Assembly: GCA_033182465.1 (NCBI GenBank)
Contig: CP137321.1
Coordinates: 682,001-746,000 of the forward strand
Source of the DNA: Sanghuangporus weigelae
Taxonomy: Eukaryota > Basidiomycota > Agaricomycetes > Hymenochaetales > Hymenochaetaceae
DNA: 64,000 bases
Direction of reading: 5' to 3'
Part shown: one piece after another, positions 1-11,227 of the stretch
How positions within the stretch are numbered: the stretch's first letter is position 1
Layout: each line of letters starts with the position of its first letter
Made by a program: the position numbers and the translations under genes
The notes under the pieces: generated by a model
Database searches by the model: none
What the model saw: only the letters and a program-made list of their open reading frames with translations
What the model was told of the DNA's origin: nothing

Positions 1-872
1 GGAGGGGAACAGGAACACCTCCGTCAACAGCCCACTTGAGATGTGTTAGAGCATTTCCTGTGTACGGTGGCTGTTCTCACTCACGCTCTCCAATACGATT
101 TCTGAAATAAAGAACGGGAATAATACGACTATGACCCACTAGAAAACACTTTAGTTGGTAAATAACGATAGGAACAAATTCCACATACCCAAGCCTGGCC
201 ATAGAGAGCATAAACACGGAGCGAAAGAGTCAAGCCAGACGCTACATTTGATATGATCTGCATTACGCCAGGAAATTTCACGAAACGGAGACATCTAAGA
301 TTTTTAAATATCAAAGACCCAGCCCAACCTTTTTTGAACCTACTCACTGCTATACATCCACACAGTGTCAATGTTAACAGGATCAACTAAGAGTTCGTAT
401 ATGTTGGACAAACCTGCTGAGAGAACGGGACATGAAAGCCTGAAGTGGAATGAAGCGAACCATACAACCGAAGACGAAACACATACGCACCTATCAAAGT
501 CGGGAAGAGCGAAAGATACAACGTGTATCGGTTCTATGATCTTTGTTAGTCTTCCGCCCAAAAATATCAAAGACGAAATGTTTACACGCACCAAGAACCA
601 TAAGGCGGTCGGGAATGTGAACTTTCGTCTCCAGAATGTGTCGATTTCTCTATCGAGCGTAATAAAGTATTCGTAGAGGGCAAACGCTTTTTGAAAAACG
701 ACATTAGTTGCGTAAAATTGTACGTGCTCTAAGGTTACTCACCATAACTTGCAGTGGTATACTGCTTTACGGCCAATCTGCATCGGCAGCCAAGTCATTT
801 TAGCCATTAGTAGCAATAGTAATGTAGCACTCACAAGTGTCGAGCTGCTGTAGTTATCTGCTCTGGGTCCAT
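1..872 (-). CDS. DUF6533 domain membrane protein, 5' part (runs off the left edge)
   Basis: Multi-exon gene read leftward; its 3' end lies outside the window. The start at 872 gives MDPEQITTAARHLL. A short first exon splices (donor GTGAGT near 820, acceptor GCAG) to AVKQYTTASY and then to the DUF6533 signature YEYFITLDREI followed by FWRRKF. A later exon carries ASGLTLSLRVYALYGQAW, a membrane segment ending in the family's RVYALYG motif. DUF6533 proteins are integral membrane proteins of unknown function, abundant in mushroom-forming fungi. The whole order matches the neighbouring gene at 1804-3629, so this is one member of a tandem pair on the same strand. No break is visible in the part present. 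Exon joins were inferred by eye; the family call is firm, the exact exon ends less so. Confidence 0.75.
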
Positions 873-1803
873 AGCGGAGGAACGGAGCGCGATTGCCAAG
901 GTGGTTGCTTAGAAGGGCATTGCCGTAGAGGAGGCTGACATGTTATAAAGGCTGACAGCAATTCTAATTTTACTCTGGATGGCTATTCATCTTCTCTCTG
1001 GTCGCGGCATTGAAACTTGCGTGGGACAGATCTTATGATGGACAATGCGACCGATCATCAATATCTCCCACAGGCTATTCAAATGGATTACCTGTGCTTC
1101 TGTCCACAACCCATCAGAGCACCTCCGCTGCTTCACGCAGGCACGGAAGAAAGACGCAAGAGGACAGAAGGCACACAAGCTTCCAGAGGTTTGTGTCTTC
1201 CATGATATGGTCATGAAGTGAGGCAGAATCTCAACGCGGCAACTCTTGACAAATCTGCAGTCGGCTTCTGCCCCCCATGATCGTAGGCTAGGTGAGAATC
1301 GTTGGTAAGAACTCATGAGCTTTCATCAGACTCTGGCGAAGTTGCCAAAATTGTGAAAAACCCGCAGCGGCACAGCTCTTTTTGGGACGTTCAATCAGCT
1401 TCCAAGTCAGATTCTACTCGGAAAAGTTGTCCATAGAATACAACATACTGCACTTGACAGTCGCGCCAGGTCTGATAGGATGATAATTGTCGAATGGAAT
1501 CATCTGGAAAAACATTTGGCTGGGCAGTGAAATAAAACTACGCATTTTCCCACAATTTTCAAAAATGCACGTGACTTAGCGAACACACTCAAGCAGGAGA
1601 CATGCGACCAATGAACAAAGAGGGTGATGCAATAGCCAAGATGCAAAGTCACATCGCACCACTATCACACCCCGCTTTCCGACTCGGACTTTGGCTGCTA
1701 AAATTAGTGTGACTCTACTACTAATGCTGTCGTGAGAAATATGAAGAATTTTGAAGCTGCCATGATTCTGTACAGTTATTGAGGTATTGAGTTGCCATCT
1801 ATA
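873..1803. other. Intergenic stretch between the two DUF6533 genes
   Basis: No reading frame here shows a known motif or sensible splice context. It must hold the promoter of the gene starting at 872 and the 3' region of the gene ending at 1804. A CACGTG hexamer lies at 1568-1573. Confidence 0.5.
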
Positions 1804-3629
1804 TCATCGGTGAGACATGGTATCCAGCTCGAGTTCCGTTTCTTCTTCGGACTGTATCCAAACTTCGACCTGCCTCGGATCAATTCGTTTCGTATCTCGC
1901 TTTCGTGTGCGATCATTGAGGTTGTCGATGTCCATTTCTGCACCGAGATCTCCCAGGTATGTGCGTCCTAGATGCGCTTCGCAGTTGGCGCGGAACTGGG
2001 AGAAGTCGGTCAGCGCAACTTCCGAGGGTTCCGGTCGGCGTAGATTTAGCATTAGCCGGCATATCATCAAAGTAGTAATGACGTTTGTGAATGGAGCGTT
2101 TGCAAATTTCAAACTCTCCTTCAAGAGCAAAGCGGTGAGTCAAACATTCGGCTGGTTCAGAGATCCATACGCATACGCACTGGTGCAATCTTGAGGAGGC
2201 ATCAAAGAACGGATTATCAGTCGTTGGTAGAGGCTACCATCAAAATACACGTACAGTATACGTGAGAACGTTCGTGAGATTCACAATGAATATCACGCTA
2301 GAAGGCACCAACGTGAGTACTAGAGTCATCAGTAGCACGTCTGGCTCACAAGAAGTAGCACAACCCTGATGTACACCAGATTAGAAGACGAATCATATGT
2401 AGAGCTGAGAATGCTCACCATCTCGGAAAATGACCGTTAAAAGGCTACCTTTCAAAGTGCCGTAACGGCGTAATCGGATGACTCTGACAAGAGTCATGGC
2501 AAAGACGAGGGTCGGAAAAACAAGTTGGCCTATCCAGAATGCCGCGAATCCTGATACAATGATCTCAGAATCAAAAGCAGAGAGAGATAAGAGAGAGAGA
2601 GAGGCGCTTACTGTCCCCTCTGATATCGTGTATCACAAAATAATCAATATTGAAAGGAAATTTTATATGTTATAAGTAACGTTACTTACTCATCAGGCCG
2701 TCCAGTTAGAATGCAGCCTATTGTTCCTAGTGTGCCAGGTCGACAATTGCTTAGATTATAAAGAAAAAGGATACATACCGGGAGGAAGGCTAGCTGTAAC
2801 ACCTCCCGCAACCGCCCACTGGACAGATTTCATCAGTTTTTGAATTAGAAGGCGGCGGCAATGTCTTACAATTTCCAGACCAATCTCTGCCAGGAAAACA
2901 GGGAGAAGCACTGCAATAACCCACTTTATGTAATTTAGTGCGATCAGCGCGACAGTATCAGAGTACGATTTACCCAGGCTTGACCATACAGCGCGTAAAC
3001 ACGAAGAGAAAGTGTCAACCCAGAAGCAACGTTGGAAGCGATCTGCATTGATCCAGGAAACCGTACAAAACGGGAACACTGCTATAGGGTGTTTTTAAAA
3101 AAAAATCAATTACTATCCTTTCAAACACAGAGAAAGTGAAAAAGACCAACCTCATCTGAATAAGGATAATGAAAGCCTTGAAAACACCATTAGCCTGTAG
3201 TCACGAGTGAACTCGGTTGCAGTTCCATACCAACTACTGTCGGAAAGGTAGAGAAAAGTAGAATATATCGATTCTATTGGTACCAGAACTAAGGTCAGTG
3301 GTTCAGAAATTCAAAGGTAGAGGACAAACACTCTCACCAAGAACCATAACACAGTAGCGGACGTGAATCTTCGCTTCCAGAAGGCTTCAATCTCGCGATC
3401 CAGAGTAATGGCATATTCATAGAGGCCAATCGCTATCAATACACCATCGCCCGCGATGATGAAGAGCCTAAGTCCACATCAAATCAGGACACGTTATGTA
3501 CACACGCACCAAAGCTCCCAGTGCCATACAGTTTGATGGCGAATCTATCAGACAAGCGACGTAAGCTTCGCTTCATAGCACAAGAAGCTCTTGAGCTCAC
3601 AGATGTCGAACAACCGTTACTGCGTCCAT
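1804..3629 (-). CDS. DUF6533 domain membrane protein (complete tandem paralog)
   Basis: Complete intron-rich gene. The start at 3629 opens a 29-base exon (3601-3629, MDAVTVVRHL). It joins 3510-3544 (AIKLYGTGSF) and 3338-3432, which carries the DUF6533 signature YEYAITLDREI. Later exons hold LRVYALYGQAW (around 2970-3070), a hydrophobic segment WVIAVLLPVFLAEIGLEI (around 2870-2930), FWIGQLVFPTLVFAMTLVR with a basic loop (around 2420-2560), and the C-terminal exon with ICRLMLNLR, a typical family ending, then an acidic tail stopping at 1804. Function is unknown; the segments suggest a multi-pass membrane protein. Phases agree across the first three exons and no disabling change was seen. It probably arose by tandem duplication with the gene at 1-872. 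Confidence 0.75.
2579..2610. repeat. GA-rich microsatellite in a DUF6533 intron
   Basis: A run of GA dinucleotides, interrupted once by ATAA, in a presumed intron of the gene at 1804-3629. On the sense strand it is a pyrimidine (CT) tract and could serve as a splicing tract. Confidence 0.6.
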
Positions 3630-5608
3630 GGGAGATCAAGGTCGATGAGATCGTGGAGAGCAAATCTTATAGGTCTAGGGGAGGAATCGGCACGTATCTG
3701 GATATGGTACGGCCGCCCATGAACATCAAGAATATATAGAAGAACTTTGGTGGATTTTCGTGGGATCCTGTTCCCTCCCGCAGTCCACGAGGATACATTC
3801 CTCATTGGCTTTCAGGCTACATAAATGTATATTCCGATGCGGATCAATATCAATTTGAAAACAAAGTTCGATCATTAGATCTGGATATCTTAAGGACGGA
3901 ATGCTCTAAGACAATTGATTGATTGGAAATGACTCACATAATGCCGTGCTTGACATATACAAACCATGGAGCGCCGGTCAAGTTTCAAAAGTGTGTCTTC
4001 TTGGGTTATCACCTGTTATCACGAAAGATAAGAATTCGTACCAACCCACAGATGTGTTGTCCTGTGCACTATGACACTAAACGACCTATATGATCATGAT
4101 TAGCACAACCGTCCGAGTTGCGATGGCACAGAAAACTCAATGACAATGCATGGATCTCAGACATGCTGTGATACATTCGTGATGGTCATGGACGAACATC
4201 CACCACTGCCAAGAAGATTTACAACTGGCACACGTTTCTATTCGGTGTATTAATATTGACACCAAATTAAAATTCGGCCTACTACCAAAGAAAACCCCGA
4301 AAGGTCATCGATTCAAACCTTTTCCAATCTCCACTGAGTCCCTGAAGTTTGCTTTCACTTCACAAGAACTTCTGCAAATGCAAAAGTGTACCAGATATGG
4401 TTTACTTTTAAAGCCTTTCAAGGCACCGAAAGGACATGTTTATCGAATGCAGACCGCGATTCCTCGGCTGCTGAGCATAAAGGGATCACGTATGCCACTT
4501 AAATGCATGATGGATAGTGGAATTAACCCCACTCAGAGCGGTGGCTCCCACGAGAGCTCATCGCGTGAGCAAGAAGTTGGGGGTCGGCAAATCCCAAGTT
4601 CAACGCGTGCGCGTGATTTCCGTCGGAGCTTCAAAATATCCCTATAATAGGCAATTCACGTAGATCGCCGTTACAACAATTTTACTTTCGACCATGTACT
4701 TCTCCTCTTGCCAATACAACTGAAACCTGCAATTATTTGGGTCAAAATTGAGTTCCTTTGCTCTTATTTCTCTTATTCTGCTAAATTATCAGGGAATTCA
4801 CTAAAAAACATACTAAATGGCCTCAGTATATCTACCCGCTTCTCTTGATCTGCAGTAGCTTCTGTCTGGTAGAATAATTAAACATCCTGCAACCACATCA
4901 TCAAAAATCCTGCTTTTTTTTACATATTCTCACTATATCATATCATAGAGACAGCTCTATGGAGCCAGAATTCTTGTTTATTGCCTCCAAGCCCAGATAT
5001 TTATTTTATTTTCGAGAATTTTGCAAATTTTGAGAAACGGAGACCATAGGACAGAAGCAATACATGCAAAAGTAAAATCTACAAGTTTTCGTAGCAATCT
5101 ATGGCGTGTGGAAATTATGATGTTGGAGGGCTTTTCGTTGTAAATTCTATTGAAACTCCGACGGCGGCAGATTCTGGCGGACTCGTGGGAATGCACGCGA
5201 GTCACTTGGGTATTGCCGACCCCAAGAAGCTCTCCGAAACAAGATGCAATAAGCCCTGCCAGGATGAAACGAGGGTTTGCCGTATGATTGGACTTACCAT
5301 GAGGGTCTCCAGCAGGTTACGACGACGAAGCTCATATGTGCTGTGGACAAAGCACAGCAGCTTGCCTGCGAGATGTTGCCTTTTTGATGCAAGAACATAG
5401 TCTAGACTAGACTCTACTATCTGTGTGAGTCACTGACTGAGTGGGCTGAAAATTGTATGTTTGTCGCGTCTAGTACACGTGAGCGAGGCTTTGTGTTTCT
5501 GTCGCGTCTTCTGGGCGTAATAGGCGCGATATCCTCTGTTCTCCTACTACTATATCTCCGTATCTCCTTCTTCAGTAACTAAAACTACATCAAATAATAC
5601 TTAAAGAA
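3630..5608. other. About 2 kb without a supportable gene
   Basis: AT-rich between about 4640 and 5080. Short open frames at 3521-3739, 4378-4647 and 5101-5400 have no recognisable motif and no convincing splice partners. The right end holds the promoter of the gene starting at 5609. The left end holds the promoter of the DUF6533 gene starting at 3629. It may contain decayed repeat DNA, but no ends or repeats can be shown. Confidence 0.5.
5476..5481. promoter_or_regulatory. CACGTG hexamer upstream of the 5609 gene
   Basis: Perfect CACGTG palindrome 128 bases before the start codon. It is the consensus for bHLH (Cbf1/Pho4-type) factors. It is one of several promoter copies in this window; function is inferred only. 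Confidence 0.4.
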
Positions 5609-6792
5609 ATGTCCGGGAAAGAAAAAGAAAACACACCTTTCCAGCAGTCTTCACTGAACTTCGCGAAGGCACCTTCCGCGACCGGCGCGAAGGATGTCGC
5701 GACATCGAAGGGCAAGAAAAGGACGTTGGCCGTGTCAAATGAGTGTGAATCCTGCTCTATATCTTTCTGTCTTAAACCGTAATTCAGCCTATTTTTCTAG
5801 TCGCCATTAACCTCAATAACGCGGAAATTCCTGTGACAAAAGAGGTTTGTGGTTGAAAGTTCCGGTGCCTTGTTTTTGACTGAGAAGTTGAGTAGGTCGT
5901 AGAAGCTATGCGCAAGAGAATTCTCGAGGTGCGGATGCGTTTACTGTAGAATTTTTCGCAATGAAGAACTGATGATTTTGCGAATGAGCGAAGTTGGAGG
6001 AGCAACTTGAGGGCCAAACTGCTGCCAAACGGCCAAAGCTATCCAATCCCGCAGAAGAACCTCCGAAAGCAGGTCCTAGCACTTCAACGAGCGGAAAGTC
6101 AGGAAAGTTCAATACTGATCCGAAGAAAATTGATGCTATTATCAAGAAGATTTGGTCTAGGTACATCCTTATAAACGATATATATCTCCAGCTAGCGACT
6201 CACATTCTCAATCAGCCTGCAGAAAGAAGTGAAAACGGAGAAATATAAGTTTAGAGGAGGCCCTTCAAAAACCTGCAGGATCGAAGAAGTCATCGAAGAG
6301 GACGAGTTCTTCGAAATATTTATGGGCCGGCCTGACTACATTGGAGTGATCCAACCGCGACCTGACAATAAACCAGGGTCATCAGTGCACATCTATGAAT
6401 ATGTGAGTAGATATTCGACACATCTTTGAGTGGGCTCTGGTCTGAAAAGTGAATAGCCCATTGAGGAAATCGAGAAGATATTCGGCAAGCATTATAAGGA
6501 ACTGAAAGGCAATAGATACAGCCTTGGTGGTAAGCGGGAACATCTCTGTATAGCTCAGGCCTATCGCTCAGTGTTCGTCAACTCAGGCATTGGCGCACGC
6601 TTCGCTAAGGGTCAGAAAATCGGACTGGTATCACTGAATATCAACCATCTCCAAGTCAATTACTCGACAAAAAGCATGAAGTGCGGAATGAAATTTGAAG
6701 TCGAGGAAACACATCCGTATCGCTGTGGCCTGGACGACGTCGGCGACCATAACGAGGCATACATCTATAACCTCATGCTTGGGCTCAAGTAA
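5609..6792 (+). CDS. Unrecognised protein with charged N-terminus and folded C-terminal region
   Basis: I do not recognise this family. The start at 5609 gives MSGKEKENTPFQQSS, a polar Lys/Ser-rich N-terminus. Four or five short introns interrupt the first half: exon 1 ends at a GTGAAT donor near 5744, exon 2 starts at 5801 (AINLNNAEIPVTKE), then VVEAMRKRILE, then LEEQLEGQTAAKRPKL, which holds a possible nuclear signal (KRPK). The second half is less charged and looks globular: EEDEFFEIFMGRPDYIGV, PIEEIEKIFGKHYKEL, HLCIAQAYRSVFVNSG and KCGMKFEVEE, ending LMLGLK at 6792. The codon pattern and consistent splice phases argue for a real gene. DNA- or RNA-binding is a guess from the basic N-terminus only. 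It lies in the least conserved part of the window. Confidence 0.6.
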
Positions 6793-7001
6793 TTTGTTGC
6801 GAAGTTGCTTCTTGATGCCTTGATGTCGAGGCTCCGTTTCCGGGTAGACAACGACTTCCACTAATCCATCTTAAGTCTATGCTTGAGTTAATTCTGATTT
6901 CTTGCTGCCTGTATATAGCTATCTTGCTAACACCTCGTATTCGCTATGCCGCTATGACACATGCATTACCATTTTACTAATACTATTTGCGACAAGAATG
7001 C

Positions 7002-7752
7002 TCAATGATGATGCGGATCGGCCTCATGATCGTAGATAGGACCCATTGTTGGCTAGCAAAGTTCGTAAAGTGCAAAAATGAGTAAAGAAAGTCAGGATAA
7101 AAATTGGAAGTGATTCGATTCTCACCGGGATGTGACGCTCCCTGCATCAGACGAGAAGGCATGTCAGCATTAGAACTGATAATAAAGTAATATGGACACA
7201 CACCATTTCGTACCACCAGGAGCAGTAGGAGCTAACCGAACAAAAACGATTGATATGATGAAAATAGCAAGAAAGGGAAAAAATGCGCACTGATATACGG
7301 ATCGGGATGCTGCTTCGCCGCGAGGTCCGCCTCTGCTTTCTCCAAGATTGCCGCTAAAGCACGCGGATCACTAACATCCCTGTCGACAAAGATTAAGTAT
7401 ACAATCCGTGAACTGTACCGTATGCGATCCATAAGAACACATCGAGTTAAAGAAACCCAAACACGAAGCCAGTAAACAGGATTCTAGCTCAACGTGGTTT
7501 CACCCAAAATCAGTGCAACATACATCTCCTTCCATTACGTTCCGAGCCATTCATTCACACAACTTGATATGAAGAACGAAAGGCTCACCTATTCCTCTCA
7601 AACTCAGCTCGAATCTGCAGAGCCTTGTACCTCCACAGGTGACGATGCACAGTCCAGTCAAGTTCGTTCTTCAAATAGCGTTTGTATAGCGACTTGACAT
7701 AGAAGCGATGCGCGACAGAGAAAGGACTGACAGCCTTTGCTGCTGAGGCCAT
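7002..7752 (-). CDS. NDUFB9: NADH dehydrogenase 1 beta subcomplex subunit 9 (complex I B22, LYR family)
   Basis: Accessory subunit of mitochondrial respiratory complex I, of the LYR-motif family that binds acyl carrier protein in the membrane arm. Five exons: 7589-7752, 7291-7379, 7204-7231, 7126-7141 and 7002-7052. They sum to 348 bases, or 115 residues, the usual size. The protein starts MASAAKAVSPFSVAHRFYVK. It shows the LYR-type SLYKRYLK motif, the family segment ELDWTVHRHLWRYKALQIR, then DPRALAAILEKAEADL, HPDPYITPTAPGGTKWER and a His-rich end. HPDPY and PTAPGG are diagnostic of B22. No separate cleavable presequence is evident, normal for this subunit. The 16-base fourth exon is notable. 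All splice phases close. Confidence 0.9.
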
Positions 7753-8512
7753 GGCTTTTCGAGGCTTTGCGGTAGGCAGTGGGGAACGTTAAGAGCAACA
7801 CTGGACGACGATGATCGTCGTATACCCATTTCGGCAATGCTCGCATTCCCGCCAAGCCAGCGATCTCCTTCAAGAGAAAAAACAACAGAAATCACTTGTA
7901 TAATAATGCTGGTTGCACTCCAAAGCTGCTATTTTGCTACACATGCATCGGTCTATCGACACAGTTATGCGAAAAGATAAACGAACGAGTAAAAGACAGC
8001 GAATAGAATAATTAAGCGACGCTTGCGATCGAGATGAGAGAAAAGATGAGTACTTGTATTGTACATTGATGTCGTGCTGTCCAAAACCATCTGCTGAGAA
8101 GAGTGATGAAATGACAGTATGAGACATGCACAGGTTGCGAGCTGCGGGCGAGCGCGAAAAGGTATTCTGAACGGACAACTGGACGAGAACGGTGAATGAG
8201 ATGATACAGTCTGGTCAGATAACATACACACGAATCCGATGAGACCGAAAAATGAGTACAGATGAGAAACAGAAAGTGAACTGTGAATTACGTAGTCGGA
8301 TAAGTTGTCCGATTGCTTGTGCTTGAAGTCGCGCAGAATACTTGATGCCCCTCGTCAGAAATAGTCGAGCCGAGTCATTTCGTGGCCCCAGCCCGGTCAG
8401 GAACAGAGGTGACGAGGATGCAGGCACGACGCAGATCGGAACAGTTGATAACACTATGAGCAGACGACTGAGTAGACTCGACACCATCAAGCCCCATTGA
8501 TTCCCACTCAGT
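7753..8512. other. Promoter of NDUFB9 and 3' region of the 8513 gene
   Basis: About 760 bases with no reading frame resembling a protein family. It must contain the NDUFB9 promoter and the transcript end of the next minus-strand gene. No strong repeat or motif stands out. Confidence 0.5.
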
Positions 8513-10648
8513 TCAGCACTTGGCTTCCTCAGCCATGACCACGTCGTCATCTTCTGCTCTTCCATTTCTCACTCCCTTCACCCGACTTCGCGCCTGAGCA
8601 GCAGCACTTCTCGTTCTTCTTGCAACAGCCGTACTAACTACATTTACCGTGTCCCTCTTGGAGGCAGGAGCACTTTGCGCCCTGGAACGCGTTCTAGGTC
8701 TGGAAGCTGAAGGTGATATGAGCGAGGGTACACCTAGAAGTTTGGCCTTCTTGGGTGAAAGTGTGCGGAGATTGTATCGGCCTTTGCCTCCACTGGAGAG
8801 AGAAGTAGGGACGACTGGTAAGCTCGACTTCGTCTTGAACGAAGCGAGGCTTGGGAGGCGACTCAGACCGCCACTATTATTGAAGCTCGGGCAACGTAGG
8901 AGTGACGAATGGGAATGAGCGGAAGTCAGGCTGGGCAAACGGCGTAAAGGTGAAGAACGTGAGCTAAAGCGCGGAATGGGTGTAGGTTGAGAAGATGCCG
9001 CTGAGTGGTTTGAGTTTGCACTTGCACTAGCATGAGTAGGCGAGACAATCGTGGACGAGACACGCGCGAACGAAGGGGTGGGCGTCAATGTAGGTGTGCG
9101 ATAGCGACCCTCATTTCTGCTTTCCTCAACTTCAGGGTGCGAAGCGTTCATCTCCACATCACGCTGTTCCCCAGACTCCTGAGCCTGTATCCATGGCTGT
9201 GTTTGAGATTGAGACTGCTGTTGCCAAGCTGGCTGTGAAAGCGAGTCTTGACTCTCTAAACCCATCTGCGATGCTGACACGTTCTCATCCGGTTCGCCGG
9301 TCTCTACAGGGAGTAGTTCGGCCACTTGAGACTCGGGTAATGCGCTGGAATCTATAACAGAATTACTCATTTGAACGATATTCGGATCTAGGTGTCCTTC
9401 GTGGGGAGACGCGTCATTGGCAAGGGCTAATCTATTTAAGTCGACACCCATAGCGTTATTCGATATGTTGAACCCGTCGTCAAAAACGAGCGAACCATTG
9501 GGCGTAACAAGTGGCGTCTTGACATATTCTTCATCATCCATTTCTGAATCAGTCTGCGAATCTTGACTATCATGTGCAATAAAGGCAGGCTGCAATGCGG
9601 ATCCTTGAGCCTGAGACTGAGATCCATAAGATCGCGTGAGCCAGTCCCAGTCTTTTTCCGGCAATTGTGATGAAATGAAAGTCTTGCGCACTTGTGAATC
9701 ATTCACGTTGCTAAGACGCGAAGAAGGCGAAGTTGATCCATGGCGAGCATGCTGGCTCGAAAGAAATAAGTCCATCGATGGAAACATTGAAGACATGCCA
9801 GTACTCGCGTGAGGTATGTAGATTTCGCTGGGCTGTCGTTGCAATGGTAATCTTGCCCTGGGACTTCCGAAGCTGGGTCCTGCACCAACATTTGATCTGG
9901 AGCTCCAATTCGAACCCGTTGAAAAGATACCCAGATCAGTGTGATTCGCGAAGGCTCTACTGGGTCGAGAAGAAGGCGTAAGGCCACCACTCGATATACC
10001 CTTCGTCCGCGGACTGTTAAAGGCGAACCTTAGCGCTTCCAAGTCTTCAGAAATCTCATCTCTCCTCCTCGGGGTGTTGAATTCTAATCTTCGTGCCTCA
10101 TTCCTCTTTCTCGCCTCAAAGTCTTCAGGCGTCTCTTGAGGCTGGCGCTTTAGCTCTCGGAAGAAAGGTCTCCTTACGGTAGGGACACGAGGAAGAGTGT
10201 TCGGCTCGAAAGCGAAGTCGCGAACTTTGATGCCTAGCACCGCTAGTTCGTCCGCTGTAGGTTGCTGCCGTGGGGGAGGTGCACTAGCAGGTTCAGTCGG
10301 TACCCGTTCAAGCGGCTGTGGACCTCTTCTGGTAGCTGCAGTGCAGGATGTGTCAATTGGAGGAGGCGGGGCTCGGGAGGTAACCGGAGAGTAGGTTCGT
10401 AGTGGTGATGAGATCTTTAAAGTTAAATGGGTCGGCTGAGTAATGCAAGACCTCAAGCCAATCATGGGAAGACGACGTACCATATGACGACTCGGACCGG
10501 CAACATTAACGAACATGTTCGGACTAGAGAGGAAATTCGGTAGACTTGAAGTCGTCTTGAGTGGACTAAGTGGCTTGGGCGTCGACATCGATGGTACTGA
10601 CTCGTGGCGAGCATCAAAAGAAGTTGGAGAGACACCCATAATTTCCAT
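8513..10648 (-). CDS. Ser/Pro/Gln-rich protein of unknown function
   Basis: One long open frame (711 residues) from MEIMGVSPTSF to EEAKC. A likely 45-base intron inside it has a GTACGT donor after HM near residue 57 and a CTCAG acceptor; its length is a multiple of three, so the frame stays open whether or not it is removed. The product is largely disordered. There are many Ser-Pro and Thr-Pro sites, a charged stretch near residues 160-200 (EDFEARKRNEARRLEF), Gln/Ser-rich segments around 470-490, and a basic C-terminal region (RTRSRAQS, RRTRSAAAQARS) that could be a nuclear signal. I see no known domain. Multiple SP/TP sites suggest kinase regulation, but that is inference from composition. 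It faces the PP2C gene across a shared 579-base promoter. Confidence 0.7.
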   Translation of the reverse strand: MEIMGVSPTSFDARHESVPSMSTPKPLSPLKTTSSLPNFLSSPNMFVNVAGPSRHMVRRLPMIGLRSCITQPTHLTLKISSPLRTYSPVTSRAPPPPIDTSCTAATRRGPQPLERVPTEPASAPPPRQQPTADELAVLGIKVRDFAFEPNTLPRVPTVRRPFFRELKRQPQETPEDFEARKRNEARRLEFNTPRRRDEISEDLEALRFAFNSPRTKGISSGGLTPSSRPSRAFANHTDLGIFSTGSNWSSRSNVGAGPSFGSPRARLPLQRQPSEIYIPHASTGMSSMFPSMDLFLSSQHARHGSTSPSSRLSNVNDSQVRKTFISSQLPEKDWDWLTRSYGSQSQAQGSALQPAFIAHDSQDSQTDSEMDDEEYVKTPLVTPNGSLVFDDGFNISNNAMGVDLNRLALANDASPHEGHLDPNIVQMSNSVIDSSALPESQVAELLPVETGEPDENVSASQMGLESQDSLSQPAWQQQSQSQTQPWIQAQESGEQRDVEMNASHPEVEESRNEGRYRTPTLTPTPSFARVSSTIVSPTHASASANSNHSAASSQPTPIPRFSSRSSPLRRLPSLTSAHSHSSLLRCPSFNNSGGLSRLPSLASFKTKSSLPVVPTSLSSGGKGRYNLRTLSPKKAKLLGVPSLISPSASRPRTRSRAQSAPASKRDTVNVVSTAVARRTRSAAAQARSRVKGVRNGRAEDDDVVMAEEAKC

Positions 10649-11227
10649 TGGTATCAGCAGCGAAGTATAGAATTGAGTCCCGAAACGATAGCCAAGACGA
10701 ATAGGACGTCAAGGTTCGTCCAGTGGATGCGTGTTTGCAGAAGAAAGAAAGTTCTGATGCGAATATGTGGACGGGAGTATAAGAACTCTTCGCGAGAGGC
10801 AGTGCTAGGGGCCAGAGCCAGCGAGGTCTATAATATGCTATACGTGGCCGAGCGGAGTGTAGATGAGGTGTAGCGTGGGCGGAGACGGTGACGAATAGAG
10901 TCGCACAAAAGGCCAGCTGCCGAATCCGGTAATGGCTATGATCCGCACGCCTACTCTGACTCACCGGTCGTGGGATATGAGTTAGTTATAATCACCGACA
11001 GATGCGGGGTATTTCTGGCTGTGCTGCGGTAGCTGCGGTGCGGACGCTGCGAGGCAGAGAGGGGTGAAGGCGCCGGACAAGGAGCAGACACAAGTTTTAG
11101 TGAAATTAAATGGCGAGACGAACTTGTGGCTGGTGCTTCCGTAATAGAATTATACACGTGACTCGTGATGTCATGCTCACGCGGGATCCGTGACAAGACA
11201 AACGCGCCTTGCACCTGCGCCTAAATC
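10649..11227. promoter_or_regulatory. Divergent promoter region, 8513 gene and PP2C gene
   Basis: A 579-base gap between two divergently read genes. It contains CACGTG at 11155-11160, 68 bases before the PP2C start, followed by a CRE-like GTGATGTCAT at about 11166. No coding frame is supported. Which gene each site serves is not decidable here. Confidence 0.5.
11155..11160. promoter_or_regulatory. CACGTG hexamer upstream of the PP2C gene
   Basis: Perfect palindrome 68 bases before the start codon, in the divergent promoter. It is a typical distance for a functional fungal E-box; binding by a bHLH factor is inferred. Confidence 0.4.

Noticed and set aside
3950-4110. Short frame reading KFQKCVFLGY, reminiscent of a segment in Copia-type LTR elements
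   Set aside because: Only one short match, no terminal repeats, no adjoining polyprotein domains. Not enough to call an element; at most an old fossil.
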